Below are positions 31,561 through 44,789 of a stretch of DNA of 52,582 nucleotides, in pieces. How positions within the stretch are numbered: the first letter of the stretch is position 1; the number at the start of each line of letters is the position of its first letter. The position numbers and the translations under genes were made by a program. The DNA is from a virus: the IMG/VR virus record IMGVR_UViG_3300034118_000979, positions 1 to 52,582 of that record; one strand, 5' to 3'. Below the pieces are notes generated by a model that had not been told where the DNA came from, ran no database searches, and saw only the letters and a list, made by a program, of their open reading frames with translations.

Positions 31561-33524
31561 TATAGTGCCGTAAGTTGCGCAGTCGGTGGCGTGAAGGTAG
31601 CCGTGTAAAGAGCGGTACCGCGAGTCAGCCGGATGTCGTCAAGATAACTATTGGCGGTCATACGTGTTGCGGTGTTGTTGGCCTGCGCACCGATCGATAT
31701 CTGACCATTCGAGCCGATTACCGTGTTTGCGGGCAGGGTGACAGAGAGCCGCTGCACTCCGCCAGCGTATACGCGCACATTATCGTTCTCTCTAACGAGC
31801 GCTACGTGCGTCCACGTCGATAACGGAACATGCGTCGCCGGCGACCAATTGTATGAGCCGCCTGCGATGAAAAGACTAGTTGAGTCGCTCCCCACGCGCC
31901 ACAAAATTTGGCCGTCGAGATCAAAAATAGGCGTCGCTGCCCCACGGGACGCCAAGTAAACCCACATTTCTATCGTAAAGTTTTCGGTGCCCAAAACATT
32001 GGCAGAATTGCCGCTGGAGTTGTCGAGCCAATTGCTGCCGTTGAAAAGAATCGAAGCCGAACCATACTTAAACTGCGTTGTGCTTGTAACGGGCCCGGAA
32101 CTGCTTTGATGAACGCGGCGGATAGTTTGTGCTGTTACGCTAGAGTCTGTAATCGTGATTCCGTTATTGTCCCCGTTGCCGTTTAACAAGAGTGTCGTGG
32201 CCGGAGGCACGCTACCAAATACCGTATAGCCCTTCGCGGTGGCTATAGAGGGCGTGTCGGATGATATGCCGGGGTTGCCCTGCACGCTCAAAATACCGTC
32301 GTCGCAAGCGCCGAGATCTGTATAGAACTGATTCAAATCAGCGGCCGCGAGATCGTTGTTCTTTAAACTTGCAAATTCTGGCGGGCCGGGAACCCACTGT
32401 GGAGTATACCGATTGTAATAATACGGATATCCGACATACGTGTATATCCAGTTGTTAGTGCCGGGGCCGCGATCGATTGTGAGGCTTTCTCCCCGCAACT
32501 TGGTAATGTTGTTAGACGACACGTCGAAGCCGTCAAACTGACCGATTGGTGTAAATACGAAGTCTGTATTGAAGTTGTACAGGAGTGCCGTGTTGGCGAT
32601 TGCGGTGAGGGGTGCCGTAGGCGGCGTAAAGTTGGCTGTGTACACAGCAGCCTGCGTCTGCCGGAAATCGTCAATGAAACCTTCGATATAAGCATCGTAG
32701 TTCGGGGCGCCTCCGATTGAGATAATGTTATTCGTTACGGTCGCCGAGTAGTCTTGCGTGCTCGTTCCAACGCTGGTGCCGTCAATGTACAGCGTGTTCG
32801 TGCCACTGTTCCGCACTAAGGCAATATGAACCCATGTGTTTAACGCCGGAACTGATCCGCCAGCGATGCCCGAGGAGATTCCGTTGCTAACCTGCATCTG
32901 ACCGCTTAAATAATACATATGCAGGCCGCCCTGCCCGCTCTGGATATCGCCGGCTTCGTAAAAGGTAGGAAAACTGTTACCGCCATCGCCGGAACGCCGA
33001 AACCAAAATTCTATCGTGAAGTTTGACGAGTAGTTAAACGCAATAGATGTCCTGAGATAGTCGCCGTTGCCGTCAAAATAAGCGCTCGCCCCGCCATGCT
33101 TGCTTTGTGCGGTGCTGATAGCGACGTCGCCGTGTTTGTATGCCAACGCCGCACTGCTAGACGAATCGGTAATCGCCAGCCGCACCGGGTAAATCTCAAA
33201 CGCGCGATAGCCACCCGCGGCGGCTTTGCTGAACGTGTCACCTGAAAGATAGTTTGAAATAGTGTTGTCCCACCATTTCACGTTATAGCGCCCGGTGTCA
33301 GTTGCAGCCGTGCCCGTGACTAGCCCAGAAGACTTTGTCGTTAAGCCCCACAAGCGCGTATAGCCAACAGTCGAGAACGCTGGCGTAGCCGTGCCTTCGA
33401 CCGGCCACGTACCGGCGGCCCGATTGGCGTATACATCGCGAGGCGTCCATATCCCCGCAGCCGCATTAGCACTTGGTACGGGCGTTACGAAACCAGCCGC
33501 GTAACCACCTGACGGGCGGGGCAT
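31560..33524 (-). CDS. Tail protein with two LamG domains
   Basis: 654 residues; start overlaps the upstream stop (TAATG). It opens with the phage motif GIWTPRDVYANRAAGTWP. LamG 1 (about 140-310) runs in normal order: SAYFDGNGDYL, FTIEFWFRR, WVHIALVRN, FIDDFRQTQAAVYTANF. LamG 2 (about 480-650): FTIEMWVYL, WTHVALVREN, YLDDIRLTRGTALYTATF. LamG folds bind glycans or proteins, so a receptor-binding or fibre-tip role is likely. The normal domain order here contrasts with the permuted LamG at 22.4-24.1 kb. Confidence 0.82.
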   Translation of the reverse strand: MPRPSGGYAAGFVTPVPSANAAAGIWTPRDVYANRAAGTWPVEGTATPAFSTVGYTRLWGLTTKSSGLVTGTAATDTGRYNVKWWDNTISNYLSGDTFSKAAAGGYRAFEIYPVRLAITDSSSSAALAYKHGDVAISTAQSKHGGASAYFDGNGDYLRTSIAFNYSSNFTIEFWFRRSGDGGNSFPTFYEAGDIQSGQGGLHMYYLSGQMQVSNGISSGIAGGSVPALNTWVHIALVRNSGTNTLYIDGTSVGTSTQDYSATVTNNIISIGGAPNYDAYIEGFIDDFRQTQAAVYTANFTPPTAPLTAIANTALLYNFNTDFVFTPIGQFDGFDVSSNNITKLRGESLTIDRGPGTNNWIYTYVGYPYYYNRYTPQWVPGPPEFASLKNNDLAAADLNQFYTDLGACDDGILSVQGNPGISSDTPSIATAKGYTVFGSVPPATTLLLNGNGDNNGITITDSSVTAQTIRRVHQSSSGPVTSTTQFKYGSASILFNGSNWLDNSSGNSANVLGTENFTIEMWVYLASRGAATPIFDLDGQILWRVGSDSTSLFIAGGSYNWSPATHVPLSTWTHVALVRENDNVRVYAGGVQRLSVTLPANTVIGSNGQISIGAQANNTATRMTANSYLDDIRLTRGTALYTATFTPPTAQLTAL

Positions 33525-33895
33525 TAGGCAACCTCTTCATACGAGCAAACAACGTCAAGAATACTTGCTGTGCCAGCTGTAACTGTGATGCGCTTGTTTT
33601 CTTCCAGCCACACCGGATTTTCTTTGCCAACTAAAATAACAACAGCGCCTACGGGTACAGTTACCGTAGCGGCAAGGGCGTAACCCGTACCAGCGCTCGC
33701 GGCCGTATAGATTTTTGCGGCAATAGACGCGCTGGTGGTAGCAGAAGTGTTCGCTACGGTTATGTTAGCAATACGTAGTGCTTTATTGCTAGACGCAGCG
33801 TTTGACAGCAGCGTCGTTTCGCTCGTTGAAGACAAGGACACGTACGTCGTCTTGCCAGTGACTGTTGTCGGAGCCTGTAGATTTGGTGCAGCCAT
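33524..33895 (-). CDS. Small beta-rich virion protein
   Basis: 123 residues. Ala/Thr/Ser-rich with strands ending NPVWLEENKRITVTAG and VVCSYEEVA. The pattern resembles the N-terminal domain of the FN3/FGE protein (NPIYLESGDMVQVRAG, VSYEFIAD), so the two probably share a fold. Likely a fibre or connector component. It is coupled on both sides: TAATG with the LamG gene, and 3 bases from the 240-residue gene. Confidence 0.7.
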   Translation of the reverse strand: MAAPNLQAPTTVTGKTTYVSLSSTSETTLLSNAASSNKALRIANITVANTSATTSASIAAKIYTAASAGTGYALAATVTVPVGAVVILVGKENPVWLEENKRITVTAGTASILDVVCSYEEVA

Positions 33896-33898
33896 TGT

Positions 33899-34621
33899 TT
33901 ATCCAAAAAAGATTCCAGCACAATACCCAGAAAGCCTGTTGCCGGTAGGTAGTCTCTCGTTCGCGACAGTACCTGTTGTGATGTCGGCGGCAGAATGTGT
34001 GTGCACGTCGACCGGTAACTTATACCAGCCGCCACCAAGGCCGGAAACGTACTGATACGTAACTTTTTGCCCGGCCGCTGAAAGAACGTCTGTCCCGGTT
34101 TGGGCGCCGGATACCGTCAAAGAACCGGAAGCATACGTTCCAACTAAAATGCACACAATATCGCCATTTAATAGACTTGCCGTCGGTAGCGTTATTGTGA
34201 CAGGCGAAATAACAGTGTATCTATAAAACGCGTCACGGGCAGCAGTCAATGTAACTGTGTTCGCATTGATGGCGGTAAATGACTGCGCTGCGGCAAAGGC
34301 ACTCGCGTGCTGGCCGTCTACGGTATCAGCATTTAAGTTCGTGCAGACAGTGGTAGAGGTAACCGCAAGCGGCGCGGTACCCACGGCCACGCTCGACGTG
34401 AGTGTAGAACCTGCGACATTACCGGTAGCCCCGACAGACGCCGGCGTAATAGCCTGCCCGCTGATGCTGGTAACGGGAAGATTAACGACAGTCCCGGCAG
34501 AGTTCTTGGCGAACAACCTGCCGTCGGCTGTATTGATAGCCAGTTCGCCCGCAGAGAGTTGCCCGGCGGTAGGCTGAGCAGCAGCGGTACTGCTTTTCTT
34601 GATAAGAATCGTGTTAGACAT
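33899..34621 (-). CDS. Tail-fibre protein
   Basis: 240 residues. N terminus ILIKKSSTAAAQPTAGQLS then GELAINTADGRLFAKN is a widespread phage fibre attachment pattern. Middle has a DTVDGQHASAF segment; C-terminal part YKLPVDVHTHSAADITTG resembles a fibre tip with His residues (HTH). Probably trimeric. It lies between the giant fibre gene and the small beta protein. Confidence 0.78.
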   Translation of the reverse strand: MSNTILIKKSSTAAAQPTAGQLSAGELAINTADGRLFAKNSAGTVVNLPVTSISGQAITPASVGATGNVAGSTLTSSVAVGTAPLAVTSTTVCTNLNADTVDGQHASAFAAAQSFTAINANTVTLTAARDAFYRYTVISPVTITLPTASLLNGDIVCILVGTYASGSLTVSGAQTGTDVLSAAGQKVTYQYVSGLGGGWYKLPVDVHTHSAADITTGTVANERLPTGNRLSGYCAGIFFG

Positions 34622-34700
34622 ACAGCTCTTTTACCTCCGCTTTTCCGAATATTAACCGGAATAAGCAAAAGCATCAAGGGCTATTTTTAAGGTCTAAAAC

Positions 34701-37700
34701 TTAGAAAGTTCCGCCGTCAATAGTGCAATCGGCGTTAGCAAAAGCCGTGCAAAAATTGGTAGTAGACGCTGTTGTAAGGACAGTGCCGGTCTCGTCAGGC
34801 AGCGTTAATGTTCTCGCCGTCGTTAACGTCGTCGGCTGCATGGTTACGCGAAGCGTTCCCGAGCCGCCGGCTCGTCCGGCAATGATTACGCCGTCCTGTG
34901 CAGCCGTCGCGGTGCCAAATGTTTGCCCAGTCGCGTTGTAGAAGGTGTTCGCGCCGGTAAACGCGTTGTTTGACGCTACGGCGGCGGCACCAGACACCGC
35001 AGCTACCCCAATAGCGATCGCTGTTGTGGACGCAGCCGTTAAACGACCCTTAACGTCGACCGTAAAAGTAGCAACGCTGGAAGCACTACCATAAGATGCG
35101 GCCGTAACACCACTGTTGGCCAACGTCAGGGCAGACGAACCAGCAGTGCTGGTGGCGTCGCCACTAAACGCCGGGAGTCGAAGTGCATTAAGAGTGCCGC
35201 TGGAGATATTAGAGGCATTCGTGGTGTCGGTCGTGGCCGAGGCGGCTAAACCGGATACAGCGCTAGAGGCGATGGCGATCGTAGTCGAAGCAGCGGCGGT
35301 TAACTGCCCCTGCGAGTTGACGGTGAACGTAGCAACCTGCGACGCAGAACCGTATGCTGCACCGGTGACCGTCGTGTTGGCGATGCTGAGCGTATTACCA
35401 GACTTTGAAAGCCCCGTACCGGCCGTAATTTGCCCAGCACCGCTAAACTGCGAGAACGTAATAGCATTAGACCCTACTGTACCGCCTGCGTCAGCAGTGC
35501 ATACCCAACCGCTGTCAGCATTTGTTGTTCCCTGCTCGACAAACGTAAACGCGCCTGGAACTTCTGTCCATACGTCAAAGTCGGTGGCGCGTGTCCACGC
35601 ACCGGCTGCTACGACGTAAATACCGTTTTGATTTGTTGTTGTCTGGTCTTTAACAAGCACACGGTCGCCGGCAACGAGAGAAACGCCGTCGACAGTTTGT
35701 GCGCCTGACAACGACGCGATGTTAGCAGTCGTTGATGCCTTCACAGACGCTTTTACATCCAGACCCTGTACGAGCGCGTCAACTTGAGCAGCCGTGTAAG
35801 CATCCGTAATACCGTAACCCGAAAGCGTTGTCGGGTTTGTACCGGCGGTGACACGACCCTTAGCGTCTACCGTTACAGATCGATAAGTACCGGCTGTGGC
35901 ACCAGAATTAGAAAGCGTGGCTGCAAAGCTACCCGTACCGCTACCTGTTACGTCACCAGTCAGTGTAATAGTCTGGTCGCCGGTATTTGTTCCCGCCACA
36001 GAAGCAGTTGAAGAAACAGTAAAATCGCCGCTGAGCGATATTGTGCGGTTAGCGTCGTTGACGTTTACGCTTAACGACCGAGCAGCCGTTAGGTTTGCCG
36101 AATTTGTAACCTGCAGGTAATGCGACGGCGAACTGTCGTCATAAAGGTAAATGTCGCCGAAGTAACCGTTTTGAACCGAAGTGGTGCTGTTAGACAACGC
36201 GTCCGTAATACCATAACCCGAAAGCGTTGTCGGGTTTGTGCCAGCGGTAACGCGACCCTTAGCGTCTACCGTTACAGAGCGGTAGGTGCCGCCCGTGACG
36301 CCACTGTTAGCAAGCGTGACGGTAATACTTGTTGTTCCGGAACCGGTAGCATCGCCAGTCAGCGTAATATTTTGATTTGCAGTTAAATAGCCGGCGGTAT
36401 CGAGTGTCCACGTATCCGCAGCTGTCTTTTTAAGAAAGCCGCTCGTTCCGGTTAAACCAGCAATAGCCGTCAGGTCACCGTCCAGCGGTTGTGCGTCCGT
36501 AATGCCATAGCCAGCAAGTGTCGACGGATTCGTACCGCTCGTGACTCGGCCTTTAACGTCTATAGTTACCGACTTGTAAGTGCCGGCAGAGGCAACTGTA
36601 GCTAAAGTTAAGGCAGATGAACCAGCAGTGCTGGTAGCGTCCCCAGAGAAAGCCGGGAGTCGAAGTGCGTTGAGCGTACCACTGGAGATATTAGAGGCGT
36701 TGGTTGTATCAGTGGTAGCCGATGCAGCAAGCCCCGATACAGCGCCAGCGGAGATAGCGATCGCTGTTGTGGCAGCAGCCGTTAAACGACCCTTAACGTC
36801 GACCGTAAAAGTAGCAACGCTAGAAGCACTACCATAAGCCGCGGCCGTGACACCACTGTTGGCCAACGTCAGGGCAGACGAACCAGCAGTGCTGGTGGCG
36901 TCGCCACTAAACGCTGGGAGCCGAAGTGCGTTAAGCGTGCCACTAGAAATGTTACTAGCATTCGTGGTGTCAGTAGTGGCCGAGGCCGCTAAACCGGATA
37001 CAGCACCAGACGCAATAGCGATCGCGACGTTAGCAGCGGCTGTTAACTGCCCCTGCGAGTTGACGGTGAACGTAGCAACCTGCGACGCAGAACCGTATGC
37101 TGCACCGGTGACCGTCGTGTTGGAAATGTTAAGAGTGTTGCCAGACTTTGAAAGCCCCGTACCGGCCGTAATTTGCCCAGCACCGCTGAACTGCGAAAAT
37201 GTAACGGCGGTAGAACCTAGTGTGCCGTTTGCGTCGGCCGTGCATACCCAGCCATTGTCGCCGTTTACTGTACCTTGCTCGACGAAGAAGAACGCACCCG
37301 GAATTTCTGTCCAAGCATCAAAATCAGTAGCCCGTGTCCACGCGCCAGCCGCTACCGAATAAATACCGTTCTGGTTTGTTGTTGTCTGGTCTTTAACAAG
37401 CACACGGTCGCCGGCAACGAGAGAAACGCCGTCGACAGTTTGTGCGCCTGACAACGTCAGATTACCGGTAGACGCCGCTTTGACAGACGCCTTGACGTCT
37501 AGACCCTGTACGAGCGAGTCGACCTGGGCAGACGTGTAAGCGTCCGTAATGCCGTAACCCGAAAGTGTTGTCGGGTTTGTGCCAGCGGTGACACGACCCT
37601 TAGCGTCTACCGTTACAGAGCGGTAGGTGCCGGCTGTGGCACCAGAGGCAGAAAGCGTGGTTACAAAACTACCTGTGCCACTACCCGTTACGTCGCCAGT

Positions 37701-40253
37701 CAGCGTAATAGTTTGATCGCCGGTATTTGTTCCCGAAACCGTGGCGTCAGCCGAGGCGGTGAGATTGCCGCTGAGCGACAACGTGCGACTACCATCATTG
37801 ACATTAATGCTGAACGTACGGGCGGCTGTTAAATTAGCCGAATTTGTAACCTGCAGGTAATGCGACGGCGAACTGTCGTCATAAAGGTAAATGTCGCCGA
37901 AGTAACCGCTTTGCGTCGACGTAGCACTGTTCGATAACGCATCTGTAATGCCATAGCCAGAAAGAGTTGTCGGGTTTGTGCCGGCAGTGACGCGACCGTA
38001 GGTGTCCACAGTTACGCTTCTGTACGTGCCGACGGTCGCAATGACGCTGCCAGTAAGGTTTATAGAGTTTGCACTTACCGTTAACGAGCCGTTGCCGGTA
38101 GAAGCAACGTCAATTGTGCCCGGAGTAGTTTGCGTTAAACCATTGCCCGCAGTGACTGTGGCAGCGGATGCCGCCGCATCGACATAAGCGGTGGTCGCAA
38201 TTGCTGTGCTATTGTTATTTGCCGACTGGGTCGGCGCTGTGGGCGTGCCAGTCAACGCCGGGCTTTCAGAGAACACAAGATTGACGGTACCGGTGGTGTC
38301 GCCGGTAATGCCGTCTCCTACTACTGCATTGCGCAGGTCAGTAGCAGTAATAGTGTCTTTGCTCTCGGCAGTTACGCGACCGTACTTATCAGCGTGCACC
38401 AGTATGTAGGCCGTGCTGATATTCGCGGGATCTGTTGCGACAGTGATGTCGTTGAAAACGCCACCGTTAGGCATTTGTGCTAGATCGACACCAGTCTCAT
38501 TGACAACGATACGATCCGAGCCGGCTGTCTTCACATAAAAAGTACGGTCGTTACGGCCGAGACCGAGACCGGCACGGAAGTCAAGCAAGGCCTGCGGAGA
38601 CTCAAAAACAAGCGCGTCACCGCTTGCTGAATCAATTACTAGCGGGTCAATGTTTGTGACCTGAACAAACCCGCTATTTTTATTTACGTTGCCGAACTTT
38701 ACGCGAATATAAGTACCGTAAACAAGTTCACCGGTTGCATCAGCCGTAGAGTGACGAATCCAGGTAACATTTGCGGCGGTCTCAGGCGCCGTTGGTTTTG
38801 GAATGTAGTAGAGCCCGTTTGTTTTCGGCTCCACTTCATTTTTTACGAGAATAACGCTGCCAAGACGTGTAATGTTGTTGCTACCATCGCGCTGCTCTTC
38901 GACAGTTTGGTAGCCGTCAATAATCGGAACACCGGCAAACGAACCAGTCGTGGCATTAAACGCGGTGGCGTTGTCAAACGTCGCAACATTTGAATCCATC
39001 ACAAAAGACGGACCCGTCGTAATTGTGAATATGGTGTTCTTGTTTACCGCGCCCTCGCGAACCAGCACTTTGGTGTTGTGTGCTAACTGCAGTTCTTCGC
39101 TTGTGTTTAAATCACGTGCACGCACTATCACGTTGTACGGGTCACCGCCGGTCGACCTAGAGTAATTGACGCGATAAATACCCGCGCGAGCATTGTCGTA
39201 TTCGCCGCCTTCGTCCCCGCTGCCTGCGCCGACGTAACCATATGCGGTCAGATTGTGCCCGCCCGGATTATTGTTTTTTGGCGTCCAGATGAAATGATCA
39301 TTTTGATTGAGCGTTACGCCGTCTACAACAACTTTACCGTTAATAATTTGATAGTAATCGCTTTTTGCACGCGCAATACGCTTAAACAAAACTGCACCGC
39401 CGGCAGGCACACTACTCGGGGCGGTTGTTTTGTTTGCATTGAAATTAAGATTCGTAAAACCAAAAGGTACAGTGGCCGTCGGCTCCACGGGGCTCTGCGC
39501 TACTTCAAAAGTGTAATTAGCGTAAGTACCGTTTGTGACGAAAACACGTGCGCCGACCGCAAAGTTTGAAGCTTCTGTCTCGCCTGTCTCACGCGTCCAA
39601 TCGCCGGTTGTTGCTGTCGCGCCGGCAGGTATTTTCCAAATACCTTTTTTCAGGGGATCTAAGTGCCCCATGATCAGTACGCGATCGCCTGCCACCAACG
39701 TTACCGATTGATTTGGGATTGTCGGCAGGCCGCGTAATTCGTACAGCGCTAGCCCGTCAGCCATAGACCCTGGTTGCGGTACCGCCACTTTTACGTTTGA
39801 GAAACCTTGCAGGTTGTCATACGGACTGCCCGCGATAAGCGGCACTGTCGTCGCACAGTCTGCGGCCACAGGGTGCAACGACATACCCGCACCGGCACTA
39901 CGTGCAACAGCGTCATCGACATACTCTGTAGTCGACAACAGTTTTCCACCTTGTGCGCCCGTAGTGGCAGGCGGATATGTGTTCGTGTAGGCGTACGCCT
40001 CGTCGCCAACTGATAACTTACCAGTCGTATTTACTGCACCGAAGGTGGCCGTGCCCGTCCATACGGCGCCGTCGCCCGTGATGGCTAACGGTATTGCGTT
40101 AGCGTTAGTCCCAGTAGCGTCGCCGCCGCGGCCGTAGTACAGCGTGTTAGACGCCTCGTTAAAGGCAAGTTCAGCATTACGTAAAACGTTGTTGCCAGGG
40201 GCCGCTGCTGACTGGTTTGACGCGCGACGCTTAATACGTAATACGTTAGACAT
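34701..40253 (-). CDS. Giant repetitive tail-fibre protein
   Basis: 1850 residues. N terminus VLRIKRRASNQ and ELAFNEASNTLYYGRGG is the usual phage fibre attachment head. The body is built from recurring units such as LTGDVTGSGTG, YRSVTVDAKGRVTAGTNPTT, LSGYGITDA, DGVSLVAGDRVLVKDQTTTN and LPAFSGDATSTAGSSALTL. A stretch of about 580 residues is duplicated (see the 1.74-kb repeat). C terminus ends IDGGTF, the same last residues as the 93-residue gene upstream. Likely a long trimeric fibre for host attachment. Confidence 0.88.
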   Translation of the reverse strand: MSNVLRIKRRASNQSAAAPGNNVLRNAELAFNEASNTLYYGRGGDATGTNANAIPLAITGDGAVWTGTATFGAVNTTGKLSVGDEAYAYTNTYPPATTGAQGGKLLSTTEYVDDAVARSAGAGMSLHPVAADCATTVPLIAGSPYDNLQGFSNVKVAVPQPGSMADGLALYELRGLPTIPNQSVTLVAGDRVLIMGHLDPLKKGIWKIPAGATATTGDWTRETGETEASNFAVGARVFVTNGTYANYTFEVAQSPVEPTATVPFGFTNLNFNANKTTAPSSVPAGGAVLFKRIARAKSDYYQIINGKVVVDGVTLNQNDHFIWTPKNNNPGGHNLTAYGYVGAGSGDEGGEYDNARAGIYRVNYSRSTGGDPYNVIVRARDLNTSEELQLAHNTKVLVREGAVNKNTIFTITTGPSFVMDSNVATFDNATAFNATTGSFAGVPIIDGYQTVEEQRDGSNNITRLGSVILVKNEVEPKTNGLYYIPKPTAPETAANVTWIRHSTADATGELVYGTYIRVKFGNVNKNSGFVQVTNIDPLVIDSASGDALVFESPQALLDFRAGLGLGRNDRTFYVKTAGSDRIVVNETGVDLAQMPNGGVFNDITVATDPANISTAYILVHADKYGRVTAESKDTITATDLRNAVVGDGITGDTTGTVNLVFSESPALTGTPTAPTQSANNNSTAIATTAYVDAAASAATVTAGNGLTQTTPGTIDVASTGNGSLTVSANSINLTGSVIATVGTYRSVTVDTYGRVTAGTNPTTLSGYGITDALSNSATSTQSGYFGDIYLYDDSSPSHYLQVTNSANLTAARTFSINVNDGSRTLSLSGNLTASADATVSGTNTGDQTITLTGDVTGSGTGSFVTTLSASGATAGTYRSVTVDAKGRVTAGTNPTTLSGYGITDAYTSAQVDSLVQGLDVKASVKAASTGNLTLSGAQTVDGVSLVAGDRVLVKDQTTTNQNGIYSVAAGAWTRATDFDAWTEIPGAFFFVEQGTVNGDNGWVCTADANGTLGSTAVTFSQFSGAGQITAGTGLSKSGNTLNISNTTVTGAAYGSASQVATFTVNSQGQLTAAANVAIAIASGAVSGLAASATTDTTNASNISSGTLNALRLPAFSGDATSTAGSSALTLANSGVTAAAYGSASSVATFTVDVKGRLTAAATTAIAISAGAVSGLAASATTDTTNASNISSGTLNALRLPAFSGDATSTAGSSALTLATVASAGTYKSVTIDVKGRVTSGTNPSTLAGYGITDAQPLDGDLTAIAGLTGTSGFLKKTAADTWTLDTAGYLTANQNITLTGDATGSGTTSITVTLANSGVTGGTYRSVTVDAKGRVTAGTNPTTLSGYGITDALSNSTTSVQNGYFGDIYLYDDSSPSHYLQVTNSANLTAARSLSVNVNDANRTISLSGDFTVSSTASVAGTNTGDQTITLTGDVTGSGTGSFAATLSNSGATAGTYRSVTVDAKGRVTAGTNPTTLSGYGITDAYTAAQVDALVQGLDVKASVKASTTANIASLSGAQTVDGVSLVAGDRVLVKDQTTTNQNGIYVVAAGAWTRATDFDVWTEVPGAFTFVEQGTTNADSGWVCTADAGGTVGSNAITFSQFSGAGQITAGTGLSKSGNTLSIANTTVTGAAYGSASQVATFTVNSQGQLTAAASTTIAIASSAVSGLAASATTDTTNASNISSGTLNALRLPAFSGDATSTAGSSALTLANSGVTAASYGSASSVATFTVDVKGRLTAASTTAIAIGVAAVSGAAAVASNNAFTGANTFYNATGQTFGTATAAQDGVIIAGRAGGSGTLRVTMQPTTLTTARTLTLPDETGTVLTTASTTNFCTAFANADCTIDGGTF
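34980..38000 (-). repeat. Internal duplication of about 1.74 kb in the giant fibre gene
   Basis: Anchors repeat at a fixed distance: gactttgaaagccccgtacc at 35401 and 37144 (1743 bases) and tgcgacggcgaactgtcgtc at 36121 and 37861 (1740 bases). Both are multiples of three, so the copies are in frame (580-581 codons). Sequence is closely similar but not identical, and outer limits are approximate. Confidence 0.8.
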
Positions 40254-40289
40254 TGAAATACCTTTTTGTTGGGGTTACACACTACTAGC

Positions 40290-40298
40290 AGTATAGCA
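40290..40298 (-). promoter_or_regulatory. Extended -10 promoter for giant fibre gene
   Basis: Minus strand TGCTATACT, a close match to TGnTATAnT, 36 bases before ATG 40253, between the 93-residue gene and the giant fibre. A Shine-Dalgarno AAAGG follows. Confidence 0.4.
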
Positions 40299-40300
40299 AA

Positions 40301-40581
40301 TTAGAACGTGCCGCCGTCTGTTTGTTCGGCTTCCCACTGGGGCGTATCTTGTCCAGCTATATTTAAAATTGCCGTGACGATCCAGTTCGTGCCCGTATCC
40401 ATAGTTTTAACAATTGACCCAACCGCAAGCCGTGCAACCGGAATGGCATCACGGGCGGCAACACTGGGTACGGCCCGATAACCACCTTTACCGTATTGCG
40501 CATCATGCGTGGGAAAAATATCCTCTTCGGTAGCAGGCAAAATGGGCGCACCCAAATTGATGCCGCCAGAAATTGTCCCCA

Positions 40582-40582
<1 letters not shown>
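40301..40582 (-). CDS. Small virion or fibre-associated protein
   Basis: 93 residues. Starts in the TAATG-type overlap with the 961-residue collagen gene's end. Contains RDAIPVARLAVGSIV and GTNWIVTAIL, a pattern of small beta proteins accompanying fibres, and ends DGGTF like the giant fibre protein. No enzyme motif. Confidence 0.65.
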
Positions 40583-43470
<2,888 letters not shown>

Positions 43471-43483
43471 TCAGGCTTTGCTG

Positions 43484-44464
43484 TTAGAAGAAACAAACAA
43501 TACGCGCTGTGCCGTTCGTATCGCATGACACGACAGAATTCGAAATACGAATTTTAAATGCTGTCGTTTTTGTTGCTCCTGTCATTGTTAGTTCGCTTGT
43601 GGATGTCGGATACCGTGCGTGCCACAAGTCTGTACCGGCGGTGTAACCCCAATAAGTAACGTCTTTAACTTCTTTGCCGACAGTGTGCGTAATCGTCACG
43701 TCATTCGAAGAGATCGCTGATGACCACCCGGCTGGTAGGCCTGTAATAGTGCCGGGTGACGCACCGGAAAATGTCACGTTAAACTCAAACATAGAGTCTG
43801 CGGCACTTAAGCCTGTCACGCCTGTCGCGCCAACTGGGCCTGTGACACCCGTAACGCCAGCTGGGCCCGTAGCACCTGTGACACCAGTAACGCCACTTAC
43901 GCCGATACCCGTGGGACCGTTGACGCCGCTTACGCCAGTAACACCTGTGACCCCAGCAGGACCTGTAGCGCCGCTCGGGCCTGTTACGCTAGCACCTGAC
44001 GGACCCGTTAGTCCTGTAGCACCAGTAACCCCTGTCGCTCCGGCAGGCCCGGTAGCCCCTGTAGTGCCAGTAATGCCAACTGGGCCGGTAATGCTAGCAC
44101 CTGACGGACCGGTTAGCCCGGTAAACCCTGTAGCACCAGTAACGCCGGCAGGGCCTGTAGCTCCTGTGACGCCAGTGATACCTTGTAAGCCTAGAAGCCC
44201 TTGAAGGCCAGACGGCCCCGTGGAACCTAAACCGATATCAGGTAATTGCGCCGTAGGGACTTTGCCGGAACTATTAAGCGTCGCCACGCCGTTAGGCACG
44301 CCCTTATCGCTAGACGGAATACCGCCAGTTAACGCAACAATAGCCGATAACGTTGTGCGTTTTGTCGCCAGTCCACCCGCGTCTTGAGTGTCTACAAGCG
44401 GAATAATGTCATTTAAAATCGGCGTCAGCTTTTCGGGCAGTTCCGAAATCTTTTTTTCTGTCAT
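43484..44464 (-). CDS. Collagen-like fibre protein 3
   Basis: 326 residues. Head (about 1-80: [33 protein letters not shown]) is homologous to that of collagen fibre 1. Residues about 82-222 are Gly-X-Y triplets, again with frequent Thr. A globular C-terminal domain of about 100 residues follows ([19 protein letters not shown], ending ARIVCFF), probably a trimerising tip. It lies just upstream of collagen fibre 2. Confidence 0.85.
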   Translation of the reverse strand: MTEKKISELPEKLTPILNDIIPLVDTQDAGGLATKRTTLSAIVALTGGIPSSDKGVPNGVATLNSSGKVPTAQLPDIGLGSTGPSGLQGLLGLQGITGVTGATGPAGVTGATGFTGLTGPSGASITGPVGITGTTGATGPAGATGVTGATGLTGPSGASVTGPSGATGPAGVTGVTGVSGVNGPTGIGVSGVTGVTGATGPAGVTGVTGPVGATGVTGLSAADSMFEFNVTFSGASPGTITGLPAGWSSAISSNDVTITHTVGKEVKDVTYWGYTAGTDLWHARYPTSTSELTMTGATKTTAFKIRISNSVVSCDTNGTARIVCFF

Positions 44465-44478
44465 TTAACCGGCTCCCA

Positions 44479-44784
44479 CTAGTAGTCATTTTCGTCTTCA
44501 TTCTCTTCCCAGTGGCGCCGGGACTTTTTCTTCTTTTCGGTTTTAACGCCCTCCAAATCGTCAGCGACACGAAGTAGCCATTTTGCTAACTTTCGTGCGT
44601 CGGGCGGGAGGAGCAGCGGGGGGTCTTTTCCAAATACATCCAGAACTATACCTGTTTCTTCGTTATTTCCGATTTGCCACGTACCGGCCTGGGCCGCAAA
44701 AGTTGGTACCTCATCTGCGGGCGTCTTGGACGCTAGATTCTTAAATTCTATGTGATCAGGCTGGTTTATAACAACTGTGGCCAC
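44479..44784 (-). CDS. Unknown protein with basic-acidic tail
   Basis: 101 residues. Beta-rich N-terminal part with LLLPPDARKLAKWLLRVADDLEG, then a Lys-rich stretch (KTEKKKKSRRHWEENEDENDY). Similar DARKLAKWL segments occur in small phage proteins of unknown role. Short spacing to both neighbours. Confidence 0.6.
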   Translation of the reverse strand: MATVVINQPDHIEFKNLASKTPADEVPTFAAQAGTWQIGNNEETGIVLDVFGKDPPLLLPPDARKLAKWLLRVADDLEGVKTEKKKKSRRHWEENEDENDY

Positions 44785-44789
44785 CGCGG

